Positions 10,460 to 17,928 of a stretch of DNA of 64,000 bases are shown here, piece by piece. Origin of the DNA: an uncultured Alphaproteobacteria bacterium (lineage in GTDB: Bacteria > Pseudomonadota > Alphaproteobacteria > UBA8366 > GCA-2717185); NCBI GenBank assembly GCA_943788635.1, contig CALSRA010000029.1, positions 1-64,000 on the forward strand, in the 5' to 3' direction. Positions within the stretch are counted from its first letter, which is position 1. The number at the start of each line of letters is the position of its first letter. The translations under genes and the position numbers were made by a program. Under the pieces are notes generated by a model. That model searched no databases. It was not told the origin of the DNA and saw only the letters and a list, made by a program, of their open reading frames with translations.

Positions 10460-10465
10460 TACAAT
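10460..10465 (+). promoter_or_regulatory. Putative -10 element of hsp20
   Basis: TACAAT, five of six matches to TATAAT, lies 44 bp before the hsp20 start codon. The FNR-like box occupies the place of the -35 element, as in class II activated promoters. It predicts a start near 10472 and a ~37-base leader. Confidence 0.45.
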
Positions 10466-10508
10466 TCTCCCCAATCACCTTCAGACGCCACAAAACGGGG
10501 AAAAATTC

Positions 10509-10952
10509 ATGGTTGAGAACACATCCCGAAGGGTTCCTGTCGATACCAGTGAGGCACACTGGCCGCATCTGTTCGAACCGTTCCGCAACATGGCGGCCAG
10601 CGTCGCCAACTACTTTTCGCCCAGCGCCGACGCTGCGAGCGGCATGGAAGATTACGAGATCAACATGGAGTTGCCGGGCGTATCGGCAGACGATATCGAT
10701 GTATCGCTCAATGACCACGTCCTCACCGTTAAGGGCGAAAAGAAATCGTCCCGGGAAGAAAAGACCAAGACATACTATTTCTCGGAACGCAGCTATGGCG
10801 CTTTCCAACGCTCCTTCCGCCTGCCCGGGGACGTGAATACCGACCAGATCGAAGCAGCGTTCGTTGATGGCGTATTGACGTTGAGCCTGCCAAAGACCGG
10901 CGGCGCGGCGCAGGCACAGAAAAAAATCCGGGTCCAGACAGGCCTCGACTGA
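10509..10952 (+). CDS. Small heat-shock protein, Hsp20/alpha-crystallin family
   Basis: An ATP-independent holdase chaperone of 147 aa that binds unfolding proteins in the cytoplasm. The alpha-crystallin domain spans about residues 46-137: YEINMELPGVSADDIDVSLND, VLTVKGEKK, FQRSFRLPGDVNTDQIEAAF and GVLTLSLPK are the family landmarks. The N-terminal arm is short and the C-terminal tail ends in KKIRVQTGLD. AACGGGGAAAAA precedes the ATG. The upstream region suggests control by an FNR/FixK-type regulator rather than a visible heat-shock sigma promoter. A GC-rich hairpin just downstream suggests a monocistronic transcript. Confidence 0.95.
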   Translation: MVENTSRRVPVDTSEAHWPHLFEPFRNMAASVANYFSPSADAASGMEDYEINMELPGVSADDIDVSLNDHVLTVKGEKKSSREEKTKTYYFSERSYGAFQRSFRLPGDVNTDQIEAAFVDGVLTLSLPKTGGAAQAQKKIRVQTGLD

Positions 10953-10964
10953 TTGCGGCGATAG

Positions 10965-10997
10965 CCAGCGGGACGGCCTGATGGGCGGCCCCGCTGG
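10965..10997 (+). terminator. Hairpin terminator after hsp20
   Basis: CCAGCGGG (10965-10972) pairs with CCCGCTGG (10990-10997), with further GGCC/GGCC pairing inside, followed by TACTTTCT. It lies 13 bp after the hsp20 stop codon. Confidence 0.55.
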
Positions 10998-11053
10998 TAC
11001 TTTCTCCTGAATCCCGTAATATGATTCTCGTTAACAATACGGGGTGATCCGTC

Positions 11054-11824
11054 ATGTCATTAGCACCGAGTATCCGCCGGACCGAAGCGACCACACCGGC
11101 ACGACCGGAAGCCGATTACGGCGCCCGGGCAAAGATCGGCGTCATCGTGCCGTCGGGCAATATCGCAACCGAGCCGCAATTCCGGGCAATGCTGCCGCCG
11201 GGAATCGCTCCCTTTTTCACCCGCGCGAGTCTGACCACCACCGATGGTGACGGGTTACAGCAGATGACAAAGCGGCTGGATCACGACGTCCAGTTGCTGG
11301 TCGATGCAAACGTTGACATCGTTTTCTTTCACTGCACGGCCATCACCACCTTCGCGCCGGGATCGGATGACGACATCCTGACAACGATCGCCGCCGTGAC
11401 CGACACGCCGGCCAGCACAACCTCCAAGGGGATCGTCGCGGCACTGGATGCGCTGAAGGCGAAGCGGGTCGTGTTGATCACGCCCTATACCGCCGACATC
11501 AACCAGCGCGAGGTCGCGTTCCTGGAACGGCATGGCGCGGAGGTCATCCATGAAACCGGTCTCGGTATTCCCGACAGCCCCGGCATGTTCGCGGTGACGC
11601 CCGACGAATGGATCGACATCACATTGCGCAACCGCCGCGACGACGCGGACCTGTATTTCCTGAGCTGCGCCGCCGTGCGCACGGCGGAAGTGATCGACAC
11701 GCTGGAAGCCGAACTCGGCCGCCCGGTCGTTACCAGCAACCTGCTGGGCGTCTGGCACGCCATGCGGGCAATCGGCATTTCGGATCGTGTCGACGGCTTC
11801 GGCACCCTGCTCGCGGATCACTGA
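11054..11824 (+). CDS. Maleate isomerase / arylmalonate decarboxylase-like (Asp/Glu racemase superfamily)
   Basis: A 256-residue member of the Asp/Glu racemase superfamily, which uses two Cys residues for proton transfer at carbons next to carboxylates. Cys94 (FFHCTAITTFAPG) and Cys205 (LSCAAVRT) sit at the expected places in the two half-domains; PSGNIATEP near residue 33 is the N-terminal substrate loop. This pattern is seen in maleate cis-trans isomerase and arylmalonate decarboxylase groups; the sequence does not decide the substrate. It is convergent with a mandelate-racemase-family gene, whose stop lies 6 bp away, so the two may share a carboxylic-acid catabolic context. About 25 N-terminal residues look unstructured. 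Confidence 0.82.
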   Translation: MSLAPSIRRTEATTPARPEADYGARAKIGVIVPSGNIATEPQFRAMLPPGIAPFFTRASLTTTDGDGLQQMTKRLDHDVQLLVDANVDIVFFHCTAITTFAPGSDDDILTTIAAVTDTPASTTSKGIVAALDALKAKRVVLITPYTADINQREVAFLERHGAEVIHETGLGIPDSPGMFAVTPDEWIDITLRNRRDDADLYFLSCAAVRTAEVIDTLEAELGRPVVTSNLLGVWHAMRAIGISDRVDGFGTLLADH

Positions 11825-11830
11825 TACAGG

Positions 11831-12961
11831 TCAGTCGACCTCAAACCGCTGGATTCCGTCACGGTCGATCTCGATTCCCAGGCCCGGCCCGGTCGGCACC
11901 TGCACGACGCCGTTCACATGTTCCAATGGTTGGGTCAGCACCGCCTGCCGGAACGGGTGTTCGCTGCGGTCAAATTCCAACAACGGTTCGGTCGGGTTCC
12001 AGCCTGCCGGATTGTGCGGCAGCACGGCAAGCAGCTGCATCGACGCCGCCAACCCGATCCCCGTGCCCCAGACATGCGGGATGTATCGAATACCGTGAGC
12101 GACGGCCATATCGGCGATCTTCTTGCATTCCGACAACCCGCCCGCGGCACAGGTATCCGGCTGGATAATATCGATCGAGCGGGTCGCCAGGATGTCCCGG
12201 AACCCATACCGGGTGTAATCGCATTCACCGCCGGACAGGGGAATTTTCAGCGCCGCCTTGATCTCCCGATAGCCGGCCAGATCCTCCGGCACCACCGGTT
12301 CCTCGAACCATCGGATATCGAGGTCTTCCACCATCCGCCCCATGCGGATCGCATCGATCACGTCATAACCGTGATTGGCATCCATCATCAGCTTGATATC
12401 GGGACCAACCGCCTCGCGCACAGCGCGGGCAATGGCAACGTCCCCTTCGACGTCGAAGCCGATTTTCAGCTTCACGCCCCGGAACCCTTCCGCGACATAG
12501 CCGAGCGCTTCCTCCACCAGATATTCCAGCGGGTCACCGTCATCGCGACGGTACATACCGGTCGCATAGGCTTCGACCTCGGTCCGCAGCGGCCCGCCCA
12601 TCAACTGGTGCACCGACGCGTCGAAATGCTTTCCCTTGATATCCCACAACGCGATATCGATGCCGCTGATGGCGCAGATCGGCATGCCCTTCTGCCCCTG
12701 GTCGCGGCAGCGGTCATACAGTGTTTGCCAGATCAGATCGGTGGCCAGCGCATCGGCGCCGATCAGCAACTGCCGGAAGGACTGGATGATCGCCGCGATG
12801 GGCCGCGACGGCCCGAAACATTCGCCCCAGCCCGTCAGCCCGCTATCGGTCGTGATCTCGACCAGCACCGTCTGCCTGATATCCGCCCGGTTGAAGGACC
12901 AGCGAAAAGGTATGGTCAGCGGCGCTTCGAGAACATGGGTCACGACGTCGATAATTTTCAT
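11831..12961 (-). CDS. Mandelate racemase / muconate lactonizing enzyme family protein
   Basis: An enolase-superfamily enzyme (376 aa) that abstracts a proton alpha to a carboxylate; sugar-acid dehydratases and cycloisomerases belong here. Lys164 and Lys166 (GVKLKIGF) form the K-x-K motif. Asp194 (MDANHGYD), Glu220 (WFEEP) and Glu246 (GGECD) are the metal ligands, and Asp269 and His296 (PHVWG) could form the His-Asp dyad of the MR group. The ATG at 12961 is chosen because AGAGGGAAG lies upstream; an N-terminal extension to 13036 has no family similarity. The substrate cannot be named. Confidence 0.9.
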   Translation of the reverse strand: MKIIDVVTHVLEAPLTIPFRWSFNRADIRQTVLVEITTDSGLTGWGECFGPSRPIAAIIQSFRQLLIGADALATDLIWQTLYDRCRDQGQKGMPICAISGIDIALWDIKGKHFDASVHQLMGGPLRTEVEAYATGMYRRDDGDPLEYLVEEALGYVAEGFRGVKLKIGFDVEGDVAIARAVREAVGPDIKLMMDANHGYDVIDAIRMGRMVEDLDIRWFEEPVVPEDLAGYREIKAALKIPLSGGECDYTRYGFRDILATRSIDIIQPDTCAAGGLSECKKIADMAVAHGIRYIPHVWGTGIGLAASMQLLAVLPHNPAGWNPTEPLLEFDRSEHPFRQAVLTQPLEHVNGVVQVPTGPGLGIEIDRDGIQRFEVD

Positions 12962-13164
12962 GAATGACTTCCCTCTGAATTGCTCACGCCGACGATGCCC
13001 CGACCGGTGACATACGACCGCTCGCATACCAGGCACACGGAACCCTCACATATGCGTGACGACTTTTGAAGTCCGCAACCGGGTTGAACGCTCTAGGGTG
13101 GCGCCGTGGTAATCGATTTTTCGAACTAATTACGCCGAAACGGCTTTGAGGGAGGCTATCTTTA

Positions 13165-13938
13165 ATGAAACCTTTTAATACGAAACTCTTGTCCACGACC
13201 GTCATACCGGTCGCAGTCCTTGTCGGACTGGGCATTGCTGGCATCGCCGCCGCGCCGGATACGGTTATCGGCAATGCGAAGGCCGCGAGCCAGAACTGTA
13301 ACCCCTGCGCCGCAAAGGCGAAGAATCCTTGCGCGGCCAAGGCCAGCAACCCCTGTGCGGCGAAGAACCCGTGCGCGGCCAAGGCCTGCAATCCCTGCGC
13401 AGCGAAGAACCCGTGCGCGGCCAAGGCCTGCAACCCCTGCGCAGCGAAGAACCCGTGTGCGGCGAAGGCCTGCAACCCCTGTGCAACGAAGAACACCTGT
13501 GCGGCCAAGGCTTGCAATCCCTGTGCTGCGAAGAACCCCTGTGCGGCGAAGGCCTGTAATCCTTGTGCAGCGAAGAACCCCTGTGCGGCCAAGGCTTGTA
13601 ACCCATGTGCGGCGAAGAACCCTTGCGCAGCGAAGGCCTGTAACCCTTGTGCGGCGAAGAACCCGTGCAATCCTTGCGCAGCCAATCCTTGCAGCGCAAA
13701 TCCCTGTGGTGCAAACCCATGCGGCCCCTGTGGCGCCGGAAGCCAGGCCTATAGCGCGCAATGCGTCGTACCGCGCCTTGCCAGCGCCGCCTGCAATCCC
13801 TGTGCGGCAAAGAATCCCTGCACGACATTGCGGGCGGTGTTCTGCGCGACACGCGAACTGGTCACAACCGTCTGCACTCACTGGTCGGTCTTTTGCGCCA
13901 GTCGGTCTTTGGGCGGCTGGCGGGATATGATGATGTGA
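13165..13938 (+). CDS. Exported Cys-rich NPCAAK tandem-repeat protein, 3' end replaced by IS1380 remnant
   Basis: The gene starts with a signal-like N terminus (MKPFNTKLL followed by a hydrophobic stretch to about residue 31). A low-complexity region then runs to about residue 190, built from NPCAAK units in a 14-residue period (NPCAAKNPCAAKAC), with 42-bp repeats at DNA level from ~13330 to ~13670. It ends in variants NPCSA, NPCGA and GPCGAG and one more NPCAAKNPC. Cys is about every sixth residue, so the product could bind metal or form many disulfides in the periplasm; that is inference. GAGGGAGG precedes the ATG. From about 13815 the frame runs into transposase-like DNA, so the last ~40 residues are foreign. 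The original C terminus may be the P460-like domain at 15.2-15.65 kb. Confidence 0.7.
   Translation: MKPFNTKLLSTTVIPVAVLVGLGIAGIAAAPDTVIGNAKAASQNCNPCAAKAKNPCAAKASNPCAAKNPCAAKACNPCAAKNPCAAKACNPCAAKNPCAAKACNPCATKNTCAAKACNPCAAKNPCAAKACNPCAAKNPCAAKACNPCAAKNPCAAKACNPCAAKNPCNPCAANPCSANPCGANPCGPCGAGSQAYSAQCVVPRLASAACNPCAAKNPCTTLRAVFCATRELVTTVCTHWSVFCASRSLGGWRDMMM
13330..13670 (+). repeat. 42-bp coding tandem repeats (NPCAAKNPCAAKAC units)
   Basis: About seven to eight degenerate 42-bp copies encode the alternating NPCAAK/ACNPCAAK pattern. Copies differ mainly at third codon positions (ccc/cct, tgc/tgt, gcg/gca), so selection on the protein, or age, has separated them. There are no unique spacers, so this is not a CRISPR array. 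Confidence 0.85.
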
Positions 13939-15028
13939 ATGATGCAGATCGTTTATCGCTTGATCCGGTGATGCGGCAGGTGGTTGGCGGGCGGGCTGTG
14001 GATGCCAAGGCCGCGTCCGCAAGCCAGATGGGGCGGTTCGAGACCGAGGTGCTGGCGGCGACTAACAATCGCACTGCGCTGGCTGATTTGTCAGGGACAA
14101 TGGATCGACCGGGTTCACGAACGCAAGCCGCCCAAGTGGATCACGCTGGACATGGACAGTTCCGTCAGTCCCACCCACGGCGCGCAGGAAGGCACCGCTT
14201 GGAACGGGCATTTCGGCTGCATGTGCTATCACCCGCTGTTCGTCTTCAACCAGTTCGGCCATTTGGAACGCTGCGCTCTGCGCCCCGGCAATGTGCACAG
14301 CGCGGATGGATGGGAAGAGGTTCTGAAGCCGGTCATCGCGCGATATGCGGACCGTCACCTGATGCGGTTCTTTCGGGGCGATGCTGCCTTCGCCATCCCG
14401 GAGCTATACAAAACTCTGGAAGCGGAAAGCTATTTCTACGCCATCCGCCTGCGCGCCAATCGTGTTCTTCAGGGCAGAGATTGCGCATCTGCTCAAGCGC
14501 CCTGTGGGTCGTCCGCCAAAAGGCGTGAAGCGCATCTACGGCGACTTCGAGTATCAGGCGGCATCCTGGGACAAGCCCCGGCGTGTCATCGCCAAGGTGG
14601 AATGGCATCCCGGCGAGTTGTTCCCGCGCGTCGGCTTCGTGGTCACCAACCTGCCGATGGAACCGGACTGGATCATCCGCTTCTACAACCAACGCGGCAC
14701 CGCAGAGCAGCATATCAAGGAAGGCAAGCAAGCGATCAACTGGACCCGGTTGTCCTGCAAGGGCATGGCGCAGAACGAGATCCGCCTGCAACTTCATGCA
14801 CTGGCCTACAATCTCGGCGTTTTACTGCAAGGGACCGAACTACCCGAAGAGGTGGCTGATTGGTCTCTGACCAGCCTCCAAACAAGGCTGATCAAAACTG
14901 GAGCGAGGGTGGTGCGTCATGCTCGGGCCATCACGTTCCAACTGGCCGAAGTCGCGGTCAGCTGTGACCTGTTCACTCGCATCCTTGCAGCCATACATCG
15001 CCTTCGCTCACCACCGGTTCCAGGATGA
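13815..15028 (+). pseudogene. IS1380-family transposase, 5'-truncated and frameshifted
   Basis: Three frames joined by two 1-base insertions (near 14097 and near 14476) give a continuous IS1380 transposase. The first part has LVGLLRQSVFGRLAGYDDVND and VVGGRAV. The second has WITLDMDSSVSPTHGAQEG (first catalytic Asp), CYHPLFVFNQFG, RCALRPGNVHSADGW and FRGDAAFA (second Asp). The third has LKRPVGRPPKGVKR, VEWHPGELFPRVGFVVTNL, RGTAEQHIKEGK (Glu region) and LQLHALAYNLG. About 60 N-terminal residues are missing. The stop at 15026-15028 is probably the natural one. Confidence 0.85.
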
Positions 15029-15115
15029 TGACCTCAGCAACAAAATCGGAGGAAAAGCGGCGCGATTGGTCCGTCCAAAGGGGTGTTGATCACAACAAAA
15101 TCCGGGTTAACCAAG
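13815..15115 (+). mobile_element. Remnant of an IS1380-family insertion sequence
   Basis: It holds most of an IS1380-type DDE transposase but lacks the element's left end and the first ~60 transposase codons. The left edge is where transposase similarity starts, inside the repeat gene. The right edge is a guess near 15115; no terminal inverted repeats or target duplication could be matched, as expected if one end is deleted. Two single-base insertions break the transposase, so the element is inactive. Confidence 0.65.
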
Positions 15116-15652
15116 CTGTCGAGACCAGAAATCGCGCTCAGTTCCTGGGTCAGGTGCCCAAACAACAGCGAAAGTCGTACAGGCGGCTTGCTCGGGGCAC
15201 AAAACATCGACAACATGCAAGAAAGGGCATTCTACTTGGCGAATGTCGGCTATACCAATTGGCGGCGTTACAGCAGCGTGGCCTATGTTTCGGGCACGCA
15301 TGGCAATCGTTATGTCCAGAACTATGCCAACGATACCGCAAAGGCATACGGCGCGTTCGAAAAGGCAGGCGTCATGCCGGTCGGATCAACGCTTGCCAAG
15401 GACAGCTTCACGGTCAACGGCGAAGGGCGCATCGGTATTGGCCCGCTGTTCCTGATGGAAAAGATGCCGGCCGGGTTCAACCAGGACTCCGGCGACTGGA
15501 AATATTCCATGGTCATGCCGACCGGCGCGGTCATGGGGGTCACCAACGGCAAGAACTCCAGCGCCATGAACTTCTGTTTCGAATGCCACATGTCCGTGGC
15601 GGAAGATCAGGATTCGATGATGCTCCTGCCCGAAGAATATCGGTCGAAGTAA
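15083..15652 (+). pseudogene. Cytochrome P460-like haem domain, 5' end disrupted by IS1380 remnant
   Basis: From about 15230 the frame encodes a P460-type c-haem domain: YTNWRRYSSV, GTHGNRYVQNYAN, GVMPVGSTLAKDSF, PLFLMEKMPAG, DWKYSMVMPTG and, at residues 165-169 of the open frame, the haem-c motif CFECH, followed by EDQDSMMLLPEEYR. P460 domains occur in periplasmic c-type cytochromes linked to oxidation of small N compounds, or are of unknown role. No signal peptide or convincing start exists on this side of the IS remnant; the first ~45 residues of the open frame look like IS or junction DNA. The simplest reading is that this is the C-terminal half of the NPCAAK-repeat gene upstream. Confidence 0.65.
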
Positions 15653-15655
15653 CCC

Positions 15656-16117
15656 TTGCCCCGACGACGGGCACTCCTATGCGCCGGGCTTGCGATACTT
15701 TTCGCGGGCCCGGCGTTTTCCGGTTTTGACGACGGGCTCGCCGCCTATGACGCCGGCGACTACGCCACGGCCCGCGACCTCTGGATATCCCTCGCCGAAT
15801 CCGGCGACGCCCGCGCGCAGACGGCGCTGGCCGGGCTCTATCTCGGCGGCTACGGCGTAGCACGGGATTTCCGGATGGCGGCGATATGGTTCCGGCGCGC
15901 CGCCGAACAGGGCGACGCCATCGCCCAACTGAACCTCGGCGAACTGTATGAATCCGGCCGGGGCGTATCACGGGACCGGGTCGAAGCCTGGCGCTGGTAC
16001 AGTTACGCCGCCCGACAGGGCAATGACTGGGCACGAAACCGGCGCGACAGCATCGCCGCGCAATTCGACGACGCCGCGCGGGCAGCCGCCCGTGCGCGCC
16101 TCAACGCCGGGAATTGA
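15656..16117 (+). CDS. Exported Sel1-like repeat protein
   Basis: A 153-residue protein with a signal peptide (ALLCAGLAILFAGPAFS) and about three Sel1-type helical repeats: AQTALAGLYLGGYGVARDFRMAA, AIAQLNLGELYESGRGVSRD and WRWYSYAARQGNDWA. Sel1 repeats mediate protein-protein contacts. The start is a TTG three bases after the P460 stop codon, which suggests co-transcription with the intact ancestor of that gene. Function unknown. Confidence 0.82.
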   Translation: MPRRRALLCAGLAILFAGPAFSGFDDGLAAYDAGDYATARDLWISLAESGDARAQTALAGLYLGGYGVARDFRMAAIWFRRAAEQGDAIAQLNLGELYESGRGVSRDRVEAWRWYSYAARQGNDWARNRRDSIAAQFDDAARAAARARLNAGN

Positions 16118-16169
16118 CACCACCCCGGAATTGCGGAACATGAGGCGGATAATTGAACGGGACCGCTTC

Positions 16170-17546
16170 ATGACAAAACAGGTTTTCCATGTCGGCAATG
16201 CCGCCGGCTTTTCCACCGACAGGCTGGATTCAGCCGCACCGGTGGTGGCCGCGCTGATTGCATCGGGCGCGCCCTCGGCGCTGTTCTTCGAAACCCTGGC
16301 CGAACGCACGCTTGCTTTCGCACAACGCGCGAAACTGGCCGACCCGGAAGCGGGCTATACCCCCGACCTGGAAGGGTTTCTGCGGCCGGTATTGAAGGAC
16401 TGTGTCGCGCACGGCATTCCGATCCTGGGCAATTTCGGCGCCGCCAACCCGCTGGGCGCGGCAAAGGCAATCCACCGGCTGGCCCGAGAACTCGGGCTCG
16501 AATCGATCAAGGTCGCGGTCGTTGAAGGTGACGATGTTCGCGAAGGGCTGCGTTCGATGCAGGTTCAAGCCTGGGAGGAAGAAGCCCTGTTCGATGTCCA
16601 GCGCGACGATATCGTCGCCGCCAATGTCTATCTTGGGGCGCAACCCATCGCGGAGGCGCTGGCGCTGGGCGCCGATGTGGTGGTCACCGGCCGCGTCACG
16701 GATTCGGCGCTGGCGCTGGCACCGCTGATCCATCATTTCGGCTGGACGGCGGATGACTGGGACCGGATGGCGGCCGGCGTGCTGACCGGGCACCTGCTGG
16801 AATGCGGCGCGCAGATCACCGGCGGCTATTTCGCCGACCCCGGCTACAAGGATGTCGCGGGCATGGCAAGCATCGGCTATCCGATTGTCGAAGTATCCGA
16901 CGATGGCGGTCTGGTCGTGACCAAACCCACCGGCACCGGCGGGCGCGTCGACACCAGGACCGTGAAGGAACAGATCCTGTATGAAATCCACGACCCGGCG
17001 AATTACCTGACCCCGGATGTGACGCTGGACCTGACATCGGTGCAGGTCTTGGATCTGGGGCCCGACCGGGTGCAGGTCACCGGGGCAAAGGGCCGCCCCG
17101 CGCCGGAAACCCTGAAGGTGACGATCAGCTATGCCGGCGGCTGGCTCGGCGAAGGTGAGATTTCCTATGCCGGACCGGGTGCCGCCGCCCGGGCGCGGCT
17201 GGCGGCAGCGACCGCGCAGCAGCGTATCGAAACCCAGTATCCCGGCATCGACATCCGCGCCGACGTCATCGGGCTGGTCAGCATTTTCGATGGTGACACC
17301 GGCGAACGCGCAAAAGGCATGCAGGACACCAAATGGGAAGACGTTCGTGTCCGCATCGCCGTCAATACGGAAGATCAGGCGGTTGCCGCGATGGCCGCAC
17401 GCGAGGTCGAAACCCTGTATTGCGCGGGACCGGCTGGCGGCGGCGGGGTCCGGCGGACTGTGACACCCCGGATCAAGACCGCGTCCTGCCTGGTGCCCCG
17501 GGAATCCGTACAACCCCGTTTCAGACTGGTACCGGCCGATGAATAA
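16170..17546 (+). CDS. Acyclic terpene utilization AtuA-family protein (DUF1446)
   Basis: A 458-residue AtuA-family protein, named from the citronellol/geraniol (Atu) pathway of Pseudomonas but widespread without proven chemistry. Signatures include GNAAGFSTDRLDSA at the start, LGNFGAANPLGAAKAIHRLA, VVVTGRVTDSALALAPL, GHLLECGAQITGGYFADPG and a C-terminal ALYCAGPAGGGGVR-like segment (LYCAGPAGGGGVRR). The ATG at 16170 matches the usual family start; an in-frame open stretch back to 15948 is only an overlap with the Sel1 gene. The next gene starts inside its stop region, so the pair is translationally coupled. Confidence 0.88.
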   Translation: MTKQVFHVGNAAGFSTDRLDSAAPVVAALIASGAPSALFFETLAERTLAFAQRAKLADPEAGYTPDLEGFLRPVLKDCVAHGIPILGNFGAANPLGAAKAIHRLARELGLESIKVAVVEGDDVREGLRSMQVQAWEEEALFDVQRDDIVAANVYLGAQPIAEALALGADVVVTGRVTDSALALAPLIHHFGWTADDWDRMAAGVLTGHLLECGAQITGGYFADPGYKDVAGMASIGYPIVEVSDDGGLVVTKPTGTGGRVDTRTVKEQILYEIHDPANYLTPDVTLDLTSVQVLDLGPDRVQVTGAKGRPAPETLKVTISYAGGWLGEGEISYAGPGAAARARLAAATAQQRIETQYPGIDIRADVIGLVSIFDGDTGERAKGMQDTKWEDVRVRIAVNTEDQAVAAMAAREVETLYCAGPAGGGGVRRTVTPRIKTASCLVPRESVQPRFRLVPADE

Positions 17547-17928
17547 AGCATCCAACATGATCGACGTGCCATTGCGCGAAATCGCCCACGGCCGGACCGG
17601 CGACAAGGGCGACCGCGCCAATATCAGCATCATCCCCTACGAGGCGGAAGCCTTCGCCTATATCGCCGACCAGTTGACCGACGCGCGGATGCGCGACGCC
17701 TTCGCCCATCGCGGTGTCAGCAAGGTCGTACGCTATGACCTGCCGGCGCTGGGCGCATTCAATTTCGTACTCGACGATGTGCTGCAAGGCGGGGTGAACG
17801 GTAGCCTGAACCTCGATGGACACGGCAAGAGCCTGTCCTTCATCGCCATGTCGATCAATCTGCGCGTACCGGCCGAACTGGTCGAAAGCGCGCGCAAGGC
17901 GCGGGAAACCAATGAAAGTTCTGTTTAG
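17539..17928 (+). CDS. AtuA C-terminal-like domain protein (AtuA partner)
   Basis: A 129-residue protein corresponding to the separate AtuA-like C-terminal domain: LREIAHGRTGDKGDRANISIIPY, then RYDLPALGAFNFVLDDVLQGGVNGSLNLDGHGKSLS. In many species this domain is fused to the large AtuA part; here it is a separate gene overlapping the large gene's stop by 8 bp, so the two products probably form one enzyme. It converges with the flavin disulfide reductase gene, overlapping it by 4 bp. Confidence 0.85.
   Translation: MNKASNMIDVPLREIAHGRTGDKGDRANISIIPYEAEAFAYIADQLTDARMRDAFAHRGVSKVVRYDLPALGAFNFVLDDVLQGGVNGSLNLDGHGKSLSFIAMSINLRVPAELVESARKARETNESSV

Larger units (their letters stand above)
10206..10508. 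other. Intergenic region between ppiC-like and hsp20 genes
   Basis: This 303-bp divergent spacer is markedly AT-rich between ~10290 and ~10390. It holds a small hairpin (TAGAATC / GATTCTA at 10325-10344, followed by a T run), a long inverted repeat, an FNR/FixK-type box and a -10-like hexamer, listed separately. No gene is seen in it. Confidence 0.6.

Noticed and set aside
13330-13670. Possible CRISPR array
   Set aside because: Units are contiguous, coding and lack unique spacers; no cas genes are nearby.
12984-13685. Minus-strand frames of Ala/Gly/Gln-rich repeats across the NPCAAK gene
   Set aside because: They mirror the plus-strand tandem repeat. Only the plus frame has a signal peptide and a good ribosome site.
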